A program made the translations under genes and the position numbers. This document shows positions 1-9,580 of a DNA stretch of 64,000 nt, piece by piece; within the stretch, counting starts at the first letter, position 1, and each line of letters starts with the position of its first letter. The DNA lies in contig WLWZ01000001.1 in assembly GCA_012103315.1 (NCBI GenBank), positions 558,001 through 622,000 on the forward strand. The letters run 5' to 3'. The notes beneath the pieces were generated by a model. That model did not search any database. It was not told where the DNA came from and saw only the letters and a program-made list of their open reading frames with translations. The DNA is from Alphaproteobacteria bacterium (GTDB lineage Bacteria; Pseudomonadota; Alphaproteobacteria; MPNO01; UBA2964).

Positions 1-781
1 AGTCACCTGATCGCTCACGAGGCAAGTTGTGGCCGCATTGGCCAAATAGTTGGATGTCTGCATTTGGCAAGGACGGGGCGATGGTCATTGTCGTTGCCAT
101 TGCCGGACAGGGTTGATCGTCGCGACCATGTAGCATCACAACCTTGGCAGAGATATTTCCAAGCTCTTCGGGGCTGAGGACGGCGGCATCAAGATACTGC
201 TGACGCGGGGACGCAAACATTTCGCCGAAATACGCCGCATATCCGTCGGTTTGCAACAACTCCCATCGCTGGTCGATCATCTCGTCGGTCAAAGCAGCAG
301 GATTGCCGACCATCTTCATCATCGACGCCTTTAGGGCATCCGGCGTGTCAGGCAGAGTCCAAAACTCGTCGAGCGCGTCGTTGAGTGAGTAAGCAGAACC
401 CACCGAACTCGATGTCAGAACGCATTTTACGCGATCAGATCGGCTGGCAGTTTTAAGTGCTAACGCACCGCCAAGAGAATGTCCCGCGATACCACAGGAG
501 CCCGACGGTAAAACTTCTTCAATCATCGTGAGAGCTTGTTCGACCCATAGATCGACGTCGAAATAGGGTGTGGCGTTCTTTCGGGCGGAGTCGCCAAATC
601 CGATGAGGTCGGCTGCAAATATACGACAATGCTCTGCTAGCGGCTCGAGGACGGGGCCAAAATTTCCGACAATGGATGTACCAGGGCCGACACCATGTAG
701 CATGAGAACTGGAAGGCCTTTACCACCTTCCCAATAATGCACTTGATGGCCAGCGGCCTCTGCTTTGCGACTTTCTAACAA
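1..781 (-). CDS. alpha/beta hydrolase (partial, runs off the left edge)
   Basis: Not in the ORF track. Manual minus-strand translation from a TTG at 781 preceded by a GGAG-type RBS reads LLESRKAEAAGHQVHYWEGGKGLPVLMLHGVGPGTS...GIAGHSLGGALALK...VVMLHGRDDQPCP...CGHNLPRERSGD. Nucleophile elbow GHSLGG and catalytic His context are present. Confidence 0.85.
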   Translation of the reverse strand, partial: MLESRKAEAAGHQVHYWEGGKGLPVLMLHGVGPGTSIVGNFGPVLEPLAEHCRIFAADLIGFGDSARKNATPYFDVDLWVEQALTMIEEVLPSGSCGIAGHSLGGALALKTASRSDRVKCVLTSSSVGSAYSLNDALDEFWTLPDTPDALKASMMKMVGNPAALTDEMIDQRWELLQTDGYAAYFGEMFASPRQQYLDAAVLSPEELGNISAKVVMLHGRDDQPCPAMATTMTIAPSLPNADIQLFGQCGHNLPRERSGD

Positions 782-923
782 TTTTTGCTCTCCGCTAATT
801 CAGTCCCCAAACTTGGCGGCGCCATGGAGCTTTGGCAAGTATGTGTGCAGAAATATCCCGTGGGTCGCTATACGGGGTCCTTCTGAGGCGCGATACTGAA
901 CTAAACTGGTTCTGGAGAGTTTT

Positions 924-1934
924 ATGGATTTCGGAGTCTTCGATCATCTTGATCGTGGCAGCCTGCCGTTGGACGCCTATTACGAATCACGCCTGCGCGT
1001 CATTGAAATGTATGACCGCGGTGGGTTCTATGGCTATCACGTTGCTGAGCATCACGCGACGCCGCTGGGCATGGCAGCATCGCCGAGTGTGTTCCTCGCG
1101 GCTGTAGCCCAGCGCACCAAAACACTCCGCTTCGGGCCAATGGTCTATGCCCTGCCGCTTTATCATCCGCTAAGGCTGGCGGAAGAAATTTGCATGCTCG
1201 ATCAGATGAGTGGTGGCCGGCTGGAGCTCGGCTTTGGCAGAGGTGCGTCACCGCTTGAGATTGATATCTTCGGTCCCGATCCCGCTGATGCGCAAGATAT
1301 TTATACCGAGTCGCTGGAGATCATTTTGATGGCTCTCAAGGACCAGCATGTCGACTATCAAGGAAAGTTTTTTACATTAAAGGACGTGCCGGTAGCGCTG
1401 GAGCCGAAGCAAACGCCGCATCCGCCCATGTGGTACGGAATTCATGCCGTTGATAGCGCCGCTCGTGCGGGAACAAGTGGGCTCAATGTCATAAGTCTCG
1501 ATACAGCTGTTGATACGAGTCCGATGGTGGCGGCCTATAAAGCGGCTTGGCAGGAAGCCGGGCATGCTTCTGGCCCTGACCCAAAGATTGGCATTGGCCG
1601 GTTTATCGTTGTCGGCGAAACAGATGAAGATGCGCTTGCTGTCGCACGGCGCGCCTACCCGGTCTGGCACGAGAGCTTCAACTACCTGTTTAATTATCGG
1701 GGTGCCGCGGCCCCGCGTCATCAGCGGCCCTCAGAATTTGACGCGATGGCGGGGCTGGGACGTGCCGTTGCTGGCTCTCCTGAAACAGTGATCGAGGTTC
1801 TACGCAACGAGATGACAGTATCTGACGCGAATTATCTCGTGGGGCAGTTTGTCTTCGGTGATATGTCGCCGGCAGAGGCCGAAACTTCCGTTGGCATGTT
1901 TATCGATAAAGTTGCGCCAATACTTAACGCGTAA
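924..1934 (+). CDS. LLM-class flavin-dependent oxidoreductase (luciferase-like monooxygenase)
   Basis: 336 aa ORF; MDFGVFDHLDRG...HHATPLGMAASPSVFLAAVAQRTKTLRFGPMVYALPLYHPLRLAEEICMLDQMSGGRLELGFGRG is typical of the bacterial luciferase-like family. Confidence 0.92.
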   Translation: MDFGVFDHLDRGSLPLDAYYESRLRVIEMYDRGGFYGYHVAEHHATPLGMAASPSVFLAAVAQRTKTLRFGPMVYALPLYHPLRLAEEICMLDQMSGGRLELGFGRGASPLEIDIFGPDPADAQDIYTESLEIILMALKDQHVDYQGKFFTLKDVPVALEPKQTPHPPMWYGIHAVDSAARAGTSGLNVISLDTAVDTSPMVAAYKAAWQEAGHASGPDPKIGIGRFIVVGETDEDALAVARRAYPVWHESFNYLFNYRGAAAPRHQRPSEFDAMAGLGRAVAGSPETVIEVLRNEMTVSDANYLVGQFVFGDMSPAEAETSVGMFIDKVAPILNA

Positions 1935-1938
1935 CGCT

Positions 1939-2364
1939 TCAGTCGAAGCGTTGCGCACCTTCCAGAGCAGCGACACCAACCTTGGCGACTTCGAGATCCT
2001 GTGCGCCAGTACCAGAGCCAACGCCGATAGCGCCGACAACCTGGCCGTCGACTATCAAGGGCAGGCCACCGGGAAGATTAACGCGCTGGCCTTCAGTGAC
2101 AAGGGCGAGCTTGATATCGACGCCTTCAGGGATGTCACCGGTAGGGGCGACATAGATGGCAGCAGTTTCTGCTTTGCGGCGGGAAGATGTGTTGGACATT
2201 ACGAACGCGCCATCCATACGACAGAACGCTACGAGGTGCCCACCGGTATCAACCACCGAAATACATTGTGGCACGCCCATATCAGTGGCTTTGCCGATAG
2301 CGGCCCGCAGGACTTTCATGGCGCCGTCGCTGGTGAGTTTGAGTGTTGGGGCGGTGTCTGCCAT
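1939..2364 (-). CDS. heme-binding protein, GlcG/HbpS (DUF336) family
   Basis: 141 aa; ATDMGVPQCISVVDTGGHLVAFCRMDGA...GGLPLIVDGQVVGAIGVGSGTGAQDLEVAKVGVAAL is the GlcG/HbpS signature. Confidence 0.9.
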   Translation of the reverse strand: MADTAPTLKLTSDGAMKVLRAAIGKATDMGVPQCISVVDTGGHLVAFCRMDGAFVMSNTSSRRKAETAAIYVAPTGDIPEGVDIKLALVTEGQRVNLPGGLPLIVDGQVVGAIGVGSGTGAQDLEVAKVGVAALEGAQRFD

Positions 2365-2441
2365 CTTATTCTCCGTAACGGTTGTTGGACCCGCATAATT
2401 GCGGGCGATGATGTATCAGATTTACAGGAGCTTGGCTGAGA

Positions 2442-3419
2442 ATGAAACTGCGCCGCTTTGGCAGAACTGAATTGCAGGTGTCAGAGCTCGCCTTTGGCGG
2501 CGGACGGTCTGGTGGCATTTTGATCAATGCCGACGATGATACACGCCGTACGGCCGTGCGGCGCGCGTTGGATCATGGCATCAATTGGTTCGATACGGCG
2601 CCGCAATATGGTGATGGTAAGTCCGAAGAGGCATTAGGGTGGCTGCTGGCGGAAGTCGATGAGACACCGTTTGTCTCCACTAAGGTTCGTATCGATATCG
2701 CTAGTTCTGAAAGCCTGATCAGCCAGGTTGAGCGTAGCGTAACCGATAGCCTGCAGAAGTTACGGCGGGATCAAGTCGATCTGCTGCAAATCCATAGTTT
2801 GATTATGCCGGAAGCAACTGGCCGAACGATCTCGGCAGATCACGTGCTGCGGGATGGCGGTATGGCTGATGCGATGGAGAAGTTACGCGACCAGGGCATG
2901 ACACGGTTTCTTGGACTCACCGCACTTGGCAATAACGTGTCGACAATAGAGGTGATCAACAGCGGCCGGTTCGATGCAGCACAGGTCTATTATAATCTTA
3001 TCAACCCTTCGTCCGCGTGGGCGCAGCCGGTTGCGGGTTGGGCTGGTTATAATGGCTCCGGAATTTTGGCGGCATGCCGGGACCAAGATATGGCGGTGAT
3101 GGCGATCCGCATTTTTGCGGCGAGCTATTTGGCAACACCGATACGCACCGGTCGTGAGAGTATACTCACTGAGAACACGGCGGCTGATACCGAAGCGCAA
3201 AATGCAGAAGCCGTGTTTGCAGCACTGGGAGAAGGTCAAGGAACCAGAGCTCAAACCGCAGTGCGTTTTGCCCTGAGCAATGAGGCTGTCTCAATGGCGA
3301 TCGTTGGTCTTTCTGAGGCGGCGCATCTGGATGAAGCCGCTGCAGGGGCGGAGCTTGGACCGCTACCCGAAAGCGCTTTGGCAAAACTTCAAAAGCTCCA
3401 CTACACAGGATTTGCGTAA
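2442..3419 (+). CDS. aldo/keto reductase
   Basis: 325 aa; MKLRRFGRTELQVSELAFGGG...INWFDTAPQYGDGKSEEALG. Confidence 0.93.
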   Translation: MKLRRFGRTELQVSELAFGGGRSGGILINADDDTRRTAVRRALDHGINWFDTAPQYGDGKSEEALGWLLAEVDETPFVSTKVRIDIASSESLISQVERSVTDSLQKLRRDQVDLLQIHSLIMPEATGRTISADHVLRDGGMADAMEKLRDQGMTRFLGLTALGNNVSTIEVINSGRFDAAQVYYNLINPSSAWAQPVAGWAGYNGSGILAACRDQDMAVMAIRIFAASYLATPIRTGRESILTENTAADTEAQNAEAVFAALGEGQGTRAQTAVRFALSNEAVSMAIVGLSEAAHLDEAAAGAELGPLPESALAKLQKLHYTGFA

Positions 3420-3423
3420 CGCT

Positions 3424-3855
3424 ATGACGGAATTGGACTTAACGGATCGGTCGGTTTATACGACCTGGACACAGGACATCGTGCGCTATCGTGACCTCGA
3501 CCCCAATGGCCACGTCAATAACGGTGCCATCAACCAGTATTTTGAAGACGGACGGGTGCATCTACGTGATGACCGTATGGTAGGGCTGGCCGAAAACCTT
3601 CTGAGAGGGTTTGCTATCAAGAAATTCACCGCGACCTATCATGCTCCGGTTTCTTACCCGGCAACTGTTGATATCGGTAGTGTGGTGATGCGGATCGGCA
3701 ACTCGTCCTTTGCCCTCGGACAGGGTGTGTTTGACGGCGACCGTTGTGTCGCCACGGCTGACGTCATTTCGGTGTTCTTTGATGCCGACACCGGCCGTTC
3801 GACACCTTTGCCTGACCCCGTTCGAAAAGCCCTGGAATCTGCGCGCATCAGTTGA
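3424..3855 (+). CDS. acyl-CoA thioesterase, 4HBT hotdog fold
   Basis: Start chosen at the ATG at 3424 (track ORF begins upstream, inside the previous gene); RYRDLDPNGHVNNGAINQYFEDGRVHLRD is a 4HBT thioesterase motif. Confidence 0.88.
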   Translation: MTELDLTDRSVYTTWTQDIVRYRDLDPNGHVNNGAINQYFEDGRVHLRDDRMVGLAENLLRGFAIKKFTATYHAPVSYPATVDIGSVVMRIGNSSFALGQGVFDGDRCVATADVISVFFDADTGRSTPLPDPVRKALESARIS

Positions 3856-3971
3856 CTTCCTCGAATACAAAGACAGCTATTCTTTAACGATGATTTAGGT
3901 CACGCAAACGTCATTACGGGATGGGCCTAATCAAAGGATAGAATCTAATCATTCAAACCAGAGGAAGAAAA

Positions 3972-4625
3972 ATGAGAATTAACGACGAAGTGCCAAATTT
4001 TACAGCTAATACAACGCATGGGGAGATTACCTTTCATGATTGGATTGGCGATGGCTGGGCAATCCTGTTTTCTCACCCAAAAGATTTTACGCCGATTTGT
4101 ACGACTGAACTCGGTTATGCTGCCGGCATGCAATCCGATTTTGCAGAACGCAATTGCAAGATAATCGGCATCAGTGTTGACGGTGTCAGTGATCATGAAA
4201 AATGGTCGAAGGACATCGAAAGTCTTCAGGGTAATGCAGTGGGTTATCCGCTGATCGGTGACCCCGATCTTGATATTGTTAAAGCATTCGACATGCTGCC
4301 TGGTGATGCAGGAGATACGTCAGAGGGTCGGACGCCAGCAGATAACGCGACGGCGCGTTCTGTTTTTGTGATTGGGCCAGATAAGCGCATTAAAGCGATG
4401 CTGACCTATCCGATGACCACTGGGCGTAATTTCAATGAGATCATGCGTCTCCTTGAATCCATCCAATTGACCGCTAAGGAACAAGTAGCCACGCCGGTGA
4501 ACTGGGAGCAGGGCGACAAAGTCGTGATCGTCCCAGCGGTTTCCGATGAAGATGCAAAGGCGAAATATCCGCAGGGTTGGGAAACGCCTTTGCCCTACAT
4601 TCGACTCGTAGATCAGCCGAAATAA
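3972..4625 (+). CDS. peroxiredoxin, 1-Cys (Prx6-like)
   Basis: 217 aa; GWAILFSHPKDFTPICTTELGYAA, peroxidatic Cys in PxxxTxxC; C-terminal half follows the Prx6 pattern (GDKVVIVPAVSDEDAKAKYPQGWETPLPYIR). Confidence 0.93.
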   Translation: MRINDEVPNFTANTTHGEITFHDWIGDGWAILFSHPKDFTPICTTELGYAAGMQSDFAERNCKIIGISVDGVSDHEKWSKDIESLQGNAVGYPLIGDPDLDIVKAFDMLPGDAGDTSEGRTPADNATARSVFVIGPDKRIKAMLTYPMTTGRNFNEIMRLLESIQLTAKEQVATPVNWEQGDKVVIVPAVSDEDAKAKYPQGWETPLPYIRLVDQPK

Positions 4626-4645
4626 GTGCGACGTATTTAGAGGCG

Positions 4646-4676
4646 CGGCCCGGGCTATGTCCGGGCCGTTTCTATT
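4646..4676 (+). terminator. Rho-independent terminator candidate after peroxiredoxin
   Basis: Perfect 8-bp stem cggcccgg / ccgggccg with loop gctatgt, followed by tttctattt. Confidence 0.75.
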
Positions 4677-4682
4677 TAATCT

Positions 4683-5438
4683 CTAGAGCGCGTTGCAGGG
4701 CCGTCTTAGCGTCCGCCACATATGAGATGTTGGCGTGTTGTCATTCCCCAACCCTTCTTTGGGCTGTTTGAAATGGCGGCCAATCACATCCTCAAATTGC
4801 TCCAACTCAACGACGACATCAGGATCAAATGAATAGAGATCATTGACGCAGATCATACGTGCCGACATGTACCATTTATGGTCCTTGGCACGTTCGTACT
4901 CTGCCGCGATATAGGGTTCAGGCTCATAATCGTCGCCAAACATACGACGATAATTATCGGGATAGGCATATCCGACGGATTCGTCCGGATAGAACCGCAA
5001 GCACTGATGCATACGGATCGCCCAGCTGACTTCTTCGTCGACATAGGGTTCTAGCAATTGCGCACCCCAATAGCCGTGATCTGAACGGATAAAGCCCGTG
5101 ACGCCAATGTCATGCAATAGGCAAGCCAGAACCATCTTCTCCGGCAAGTCGTTCTTTTGCGCCAGATTGGCACTCTGCAGCAGGTGTGCCTGAGAGGGGG
5201 AGAAGCGCAGGTGAAAGAAATCGAGAAGCGTCGGCGCCTCGGGCATTTGGGGTAGTCGAGGGTCATCACCCATCAGGAGTTGCTTGCCGGTACCAGCGCC
5301 AAAGCCGCCTCCCACAGACTGATCGCCATCGGCAAGGTTAAAGAGCAGAGATTTCGTGACGATGCGGTCGCCCAACTCGCGCATCTGTTGTTCTTCAAGC
5401 GCGTCAGCGCGTTCGGTCATGGTGGGATTTGTCGCCAT
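4683..5438 (-). CDS. HD domain-containing protein
   Basis: 251 aa; LACLLHDIGVTGFIRSDHGYWGAQLLEPYVDEEVSWAIRMHQ contains the HD motif. Confidence 0.75.
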   Translation of the reverse strand: MATNPTMTERADALEEQQMRELGDRIVTKSLLFNLADGDQSVGGGFGAGTGKQLLMGDDPRLPQMPEAPTLLDFFHLRFSPSQAHLLQSANLAQKNDLPEKMVLACLLHDIGVTGFIRSDHGYWGAQLLEPYVDEEVSWAIRMHQCLRFYPDESVGYAYPDNYRRMFGDDYEPEPYIAAEYERAKDHKWYMSARMICVNDLYSFDPDVVVELEQFEDVIGRHFKQPKEGLGNDNTPTSHMWRTLRRPCNAL

Positions 5439-5571
5439 TGGATGCTCCTTTTCGCGACGCCAATGTAAATGTATTTGAAAGGGTGCTTCTGGTTGCGTCG
5501 CCCGTCAAGGGAAGGATGCATCTTGTGATTTCGTTGCATACACTGTGGTGCAAGGAAACGACGGAATTGAT

Positions 5572-6492
5572 ATGCAAGAAATCTCACACAGTTGTGGTCA
5601 TGCCATGACGGACCCCGCACTTTGGGTCGATCACTTCGCACCAGTGGATGGATCGACGAAACCGCCGCTTGTTCTCGTGCATGGTGGTGGCCATACCGGC
5701 ACCTGCTATCTCGAAAAGCCGGACGGAGATGAAGGTTGGGCACAACGCTTTGCAGCACTTGGCTATCCTGTTCATGTCGTGGACTGGCCGGGTATGGGGC
5801 GCAGCGGTCGCGTTGAATACACCGAGCTGACAGGTGAGTTCGTCTGTAAGACGCTGGGGACGTTTATTGAAACATTGTCAGAGCCTTGCGTGCTTCTGAC
5901 GCATTCCATGTCCGGAGCCTACGGTTGGCGATTGGTTCAGAATTATGGTCGCCGTATCAAAGCGGTTGTCGGTGTAGCGCCATCCCCACCGGGAAATATT
6001 CAGGACGAACCTGAAATACTGGAGCAGGGAAATGATTATGTCGTTGTTCAACGGGGCGCATTTCAGCGTCGAGTGGACCTCCATCAACCGACTCCCTTTA
6101 ATGAAGACCTTGTTCTAAACAAGCTGATTGGAGACGGGGATAAGTTCCCCCGCGATTATACAAACGCCTACGCGGCAACATTAACAGGGACGCCACCGAA
6201 ACTTTCGTACGAGCGTGGCAATATTGCTGGCAGCCAGTTGAAGATCACCAATACAGCACCTTTTACAAATAAGCCGATCCTTGTGGTCTCCGCCGACCAT
6301 GACCGCGACCATACGCAAGAAATTGACGGTGCCATTGTGGATTGGCTAAAGGAGATCGGTGCAGCGGCAGAGTTTTGCTATTTGCCGGATAGGGGCATCG
6401 CAGGGAACGGCCATATGATGATGCTGGAACAGAATAGTAACGATATTGCTGATCTGATTGCTAATTGGATTGATGTCACGCTTGCAAATTAG
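5572..6492 (+). CDS. alpha/beta hydrolase
   Basis: KPPLVLVHGGGHTGTCYLEKPDGDEGWAQRFAALGYPVHVVDWPGMGRS...LLTHSMSGAYGWRL. Start could also be the upstream GTG at 5545. Confidence 0.88.
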   Translation: MQEISHSCGHAMTDPALWVDHFAPVDGSTKPPLVLVHGGGHTGTCYLEKPDGDEGWAQRFAALGYPVHVVDWPGMGRSGRVEYTELTGEFVCKTLGTFIETLSEPCVLLTHSMSGAYGWRLVQNYGRRIKAVVGVAPSPPGNIQDEPEILEQGNDYVVVQRGAFQRRVDLHQPTPFNEDLVLNKLIGDGDKFPRDYTNAYAATLTGTPPKLSYERGNIAGSQLKITNTAPFTNKPILVVSADHDRDHTQEIDGAIVDWLKEIGAAAEFCYLPDRGIAGNGHMMMLEQNSNDIADLIANWIDVTLAN

Positions 6493-6564
6493 TCTGTCAC
6501 AGGTGCGTTCACCGTTCGGGTTTGGTAAAACCGTTTAAACAAACATTCACTCAGGGAGAAGACA

Positions 6565-7338
6565 GTGCCAACAGCTAATTATCCGAGCCTTAAAGATCGC
6601 GTGGTCATCATTACCGGCGGTGGTCAGGCGCTGGGCCGGACATATGCTCACGAGTTTGCGGCACAGGGTGCTATTCCTGTCATTGCTGAACTCAATGCCG
6701 AAAGCGGCGAGCGAGTTGTAAAGGAAATCGAGCAAAAGGGTGGTCGGGCGATCAGTGTTCAAACCGATGTCTCAAAGGAAGCAGATGCTAATGCAATGGC
6801 GGAAGCTGCTTTGTCGGCCTATGGTCGGATCGACTGTTTGATCAATAACGCGGCGGTGTTTTCACAAATCACCATTGCGCCATTTTGGGAACTACCGGTT
6901 GATGAATGGCAGTCCGCCATGCGGGTCAATATTGATGGCGCATTTTTCTGTTCCCGGGCGGTTGTTCCCGCGATGCAGGAACGGAAATGGGGGCGGATCG
7001 TCAATATCGCCTCAACAACCGTGCCAACCGGTCGGGCGAACTATCTGCATTACATTACGTCGAAATCGGCGATGATCGGTATGACCCGGTCCATGGCGCG
7101 TGAGCTGGGTGAATGGAATATCACAGCGCATCTGTTCATGCCGGGTGCTGTAGAAACCGAAGTCGAGCGGCCATCTGTTTCTGGCGCAATGTTTGATAAC
7201 CTCGCTAAACAACAGGCGATACAACGTCCAGCCACGATGGACGAATATGCTGGATTTATGCTGTTTATTTGCTCCGACGATGCGGAGTTCACGACGGGTC
7301 AAACCTTTGCTGCGAACGGCGGAATTGCGTTCCTCTAG
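6565..7338 (+). CDS. SDR family oxidoreductase
   Basis: 257 aa; VVIITGGGQALGRTYAHEFA (Rossmann), NNAAVF, YxxxK as YITSK. Confidence 0.95.
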   Translation: MPTANYPSLKDRVVIITGGGQALGRTYAHEFAAQGAIPVIAELNAESGERVVKEIEQKGGRAISVQTDVSKEADANAMAEAALSAYGRIDCLINNAAVFSQITIAPFWELPVDEWQSAMRVNIDGAFFCSRAVVPAMQERKWGRIVNIASTTVPTGRANYLHYITSKSAMIGMTRSMARELGEWNITAHLFMPGAVETEVERPSVSGAMFDNLAKQQAIQRPATMDEYAGFMLFICSDDAEFTTGQTFAANGGIAFL

Positions 7339-7547
7339 CTGTTCTTTGGCGGCATACTCGATTCTATCTGTACCTGCTCTTGCAGGGTTTCAATCGTGAT
7401 GTCGATCTGGCCACGGAGTTTGGTGAGCCAATCGATGACCTCGTCGAAATCCTTTTCGGTATATTCTTCTTTGAAGACCTCATTTTCCATCATGAGCTTG
7501 GCAAGAATTTCAACGAATTTGAGTTGTTCGGGATCAAGTGGTTGCAA
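7335..7547 (-). CDS. small hypothetical protein (~70 aa)
   Basis: Manual start at TTG 7547 preceded by gagaggac (RBS-like): MQPLDPEQLKFVEILAKLMMENEVFKEEYTEKDFDEVIDWLTKLRGQIDITIETLQEQVQIESSMPPKNS; predicted helical. Overlaps the SDR stop by a few bases. Confidence 0.4.
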   Translation of the reverse strand: MQPLDPEQLKFVEILAKLMMENEVFKEEYTEKDFDEVIDWLTKLRGQIDITIETLQEQVQIESSMPPKNS

Positions 7548-7683
7548 CGGACTGTCCTCTCTTTTGGTGTGAGAGGGACGTAACCCAGCTTCGCGTTGGC
7601 TGCAACCGTTCAATGCTGACTGTGAACAGGTGCGCACCTCCAGTCTCTGTGTTACATAGCGGCCCGACATTCTGGAGGGATCA

Positions 7684-8457
7684 GTGGAAACTGCCATCGC
7701 GTTTTTGATCGAGGGAACGAACCTCACCATTGCCGGATTCTCGGCCCTGTGTGGCATTTCCTTTGTTGGTAGCTTTATTGCGGCCTCCTTAGGGCTCGGT
7801 GGTGGGCTACTCGTTCTGGCAACTATGACGCTGTTTTTACCCCCGGCTGTTTTGATTCCTATCCATGCTGTGGTTCAGATTGGCTCTAACGGCTTTCGCG
7901 CATTCTTAATGCGCCGCGATATTTTGTATTCCGTAATTCCAGCCTTCGCGGCAGGGACATTGATCGGCTCTTTTATTGGTGGCAAGACGCTCTTTGCGCT
8001 TGAAATTTGGGTGTTGCAGGCGATTCTCGGCATTTTCGTTTTATATGCGACCTGGGCTCCGAAATTTAAAAGTTCTAGCCCCGGTCCTGCAAAGTTTTTC
8101 GGCTGTGGCATATTTGGTGGTTTTGCGACGATGTTTGTTGGAGGCACGGGACCTCTCGTTGCGCCGTTTGTGAATGCAGCTTGCAAGGAACGGCAGCAAG
8201 TCGTCTCGACCCATGCGGCGCTGATGACATTCCAGCATTCCTTTAAGGTAATCCTGTTCGGTGTTCTGGGCTTTGCATTCGGACCCTATATTCCGTTGCT
8301 GGTCGGACTTATAGGTTTTGGGGTTTGCGGGACGATTGTTGGCAAGAGGGTGTTGGATAAGTTGCCCGAAAAAGTGTTCCGGATTGGTCTACAGACGATT
8401 TTGACCTTGCTGGCCGGGCGGCTGCTTTACGCGGCCTACAAAAGCTACTTCGGTTAG
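7684..8457 (+). CDS. sulfite exporter TauE/SafE family protein
   Basis: 257 aa, multiple TM segments; SFIAASLGLGGGLLVLATMTLFLPPAVLIPIHAVVQIGSNGFRAFL. Confidence 0.88.
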   Translation: METAIAFLIEGTNLTIAGFSALCGISFVGSFIAASLGLGGGLLVLATMTLFLPPAVLIPIHAVVQIGSNGFRAFLMRRDILYSVIPAFAAGTLIGSFIGGKTLFALEIWVLQAILGIFVLYATWAPKFKSSSPGPAKFFGCGIFGGFATMFVGGTGPLVAPFVNAACKERQQVVSTHAALMTFQHSFKVILFGVLGFAFGPYIPLLVGLIGFGVCGTIVGKRVLDKLPEKVFRIGLQTILTLLAGRLLYAAYKSYFG

Positions 8458-9521
8458 GCGGTCCCGCGTTTGCCGCGGATCCACATCGCAGCGATGTAAA
8501 TATACTGCGTCCCCATATTCACGATGATAATCCGGAACAGGTGAAATGCCATTACGGTGGGTACGGCCATTTGTAAGGCCTGTGCGACAATAGCCATTTC
8601 TGCCATGCCGCCGGGGGCCGTAGCGATAATCATCGTGGCAAGCGGCAAATCAAACGCCCAACTTACCCCAAGGGCAACGGCAGCCGACGCGAGAATAATG
8701 AAGATCGCATTTACCAGCGCAAAAGGGATGAAAAGCTTGTGCCGCGCAAAGAAGGCCCGCTCGTATCGTTCACCTAAAATCAGGCCAAACATCAGCTGGG
8801 CGAAATCAGTGAGCCAGCTCGGCACTTCCGAAAGGGTGACCCCGTTTAGCGCGAGAATCATGCCCAAGAAAAGAGGCGTGAGCAGGCAACCATTGTGAAA
8901 TCGCAAGCGCTCGGACAGCTCTCCAAGAATAAGTCCCGCAGCAAGCCAGGGGATGAGGATCGAATAATCTAAGGAGAACTCTGGCCGATAGGCAGAGGGT
9001 TCGATGTGAATACCGCCATAAGTAATGCCGAACGGAATAACAATCACCAGAATAGAGACACGCAGGCTGTGCGCGACCGCAACGGGTGGCATGGTGGCGC
9101 CATATTTTTCTGCAAAGTTGGCCATCGCCATGGAGCCACCGGGTATCGATGCAAAAAACGCAGATTTACCATCGACACCGGAGACCCGGGACATAACCAA
9201 TGCGCCAACGCCGCCAATCGCAAAGGCTGATAGGGTGGTGATAAGTATCGGAAATGCATTGGCCCCGAGAGCGATCAAAACGGGTGGTGTAAAATAGATG
9301 CCAATCGCGGACCCTAAAATAACCTGCCCCATTTGACGTCCGTAGGGCAGTGCGAATGCCTTAATTCCCAACAGGTTAAGGGTCGCGACAGCGACCATTG
9401 GACCGATCATCCACGGGATCGGAGTTTCCAACCACGCGAGCAATGCGCCCGCAGGAATACTGACAGCCAGGGCGAGTGCCATGCGCGGCAGGCGTGCTTT
9501 GAAATCGGTGAGAATACTCAT
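8454..9521 (-). CDS. AbrB family (putative ammonia monooxygenase-type) membrane protein
   Basis: 355 aa, polytopic; ALLAWLETPIPWMIGPMVAVA, FFASIPGGSMAMANFAEKYGA, ATAPGGMAEMAIVAQALQ are typical AbrB repeats. Confidence 0.9.
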   Translation of the reverse strand: MSILTDFKARLPRMALALAVSIPAGALLAWLETPIPWMIGPMVAVATLNLLGIKAFALPYGRQMGQVILGSAIGIYFTPPVLIALGANAFPILITTLSAFAIGGVGALVMSRVSGVDGKSAFFASIPGGSMAMANFAEKYGATMPPVAVAHSLRVSILVIVIPFGITYGGIHIEPSAYRPEFSLDYSILIPWLAAGLILGELSERLRFHNGCLLTPLFLGMILALNGVTLSEVPSWLTDFAQLMFGLILGERYERAFFARHKLFIPFALVNAIFIILASAAVALGVSWAFDLPLATMIIATAPGGMAEMAIVAQALQMAVPTVMAFHLFRIIIVNMGTQYIYIAAMWIRGKRGTA

Positions 9522-9580
9522 GAAGTTGGAAAACCGGAACTAGGGGTAGGCGGGAGCCTTATTCTAAACTCTTAACCTCG

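Noticed and set aside
1849-2439. 196 aa plus-strand ORF
   Set aside because: Mostly antisense to the GlcG/HbpS-like gene and starts inside the preceding monooxygenase.
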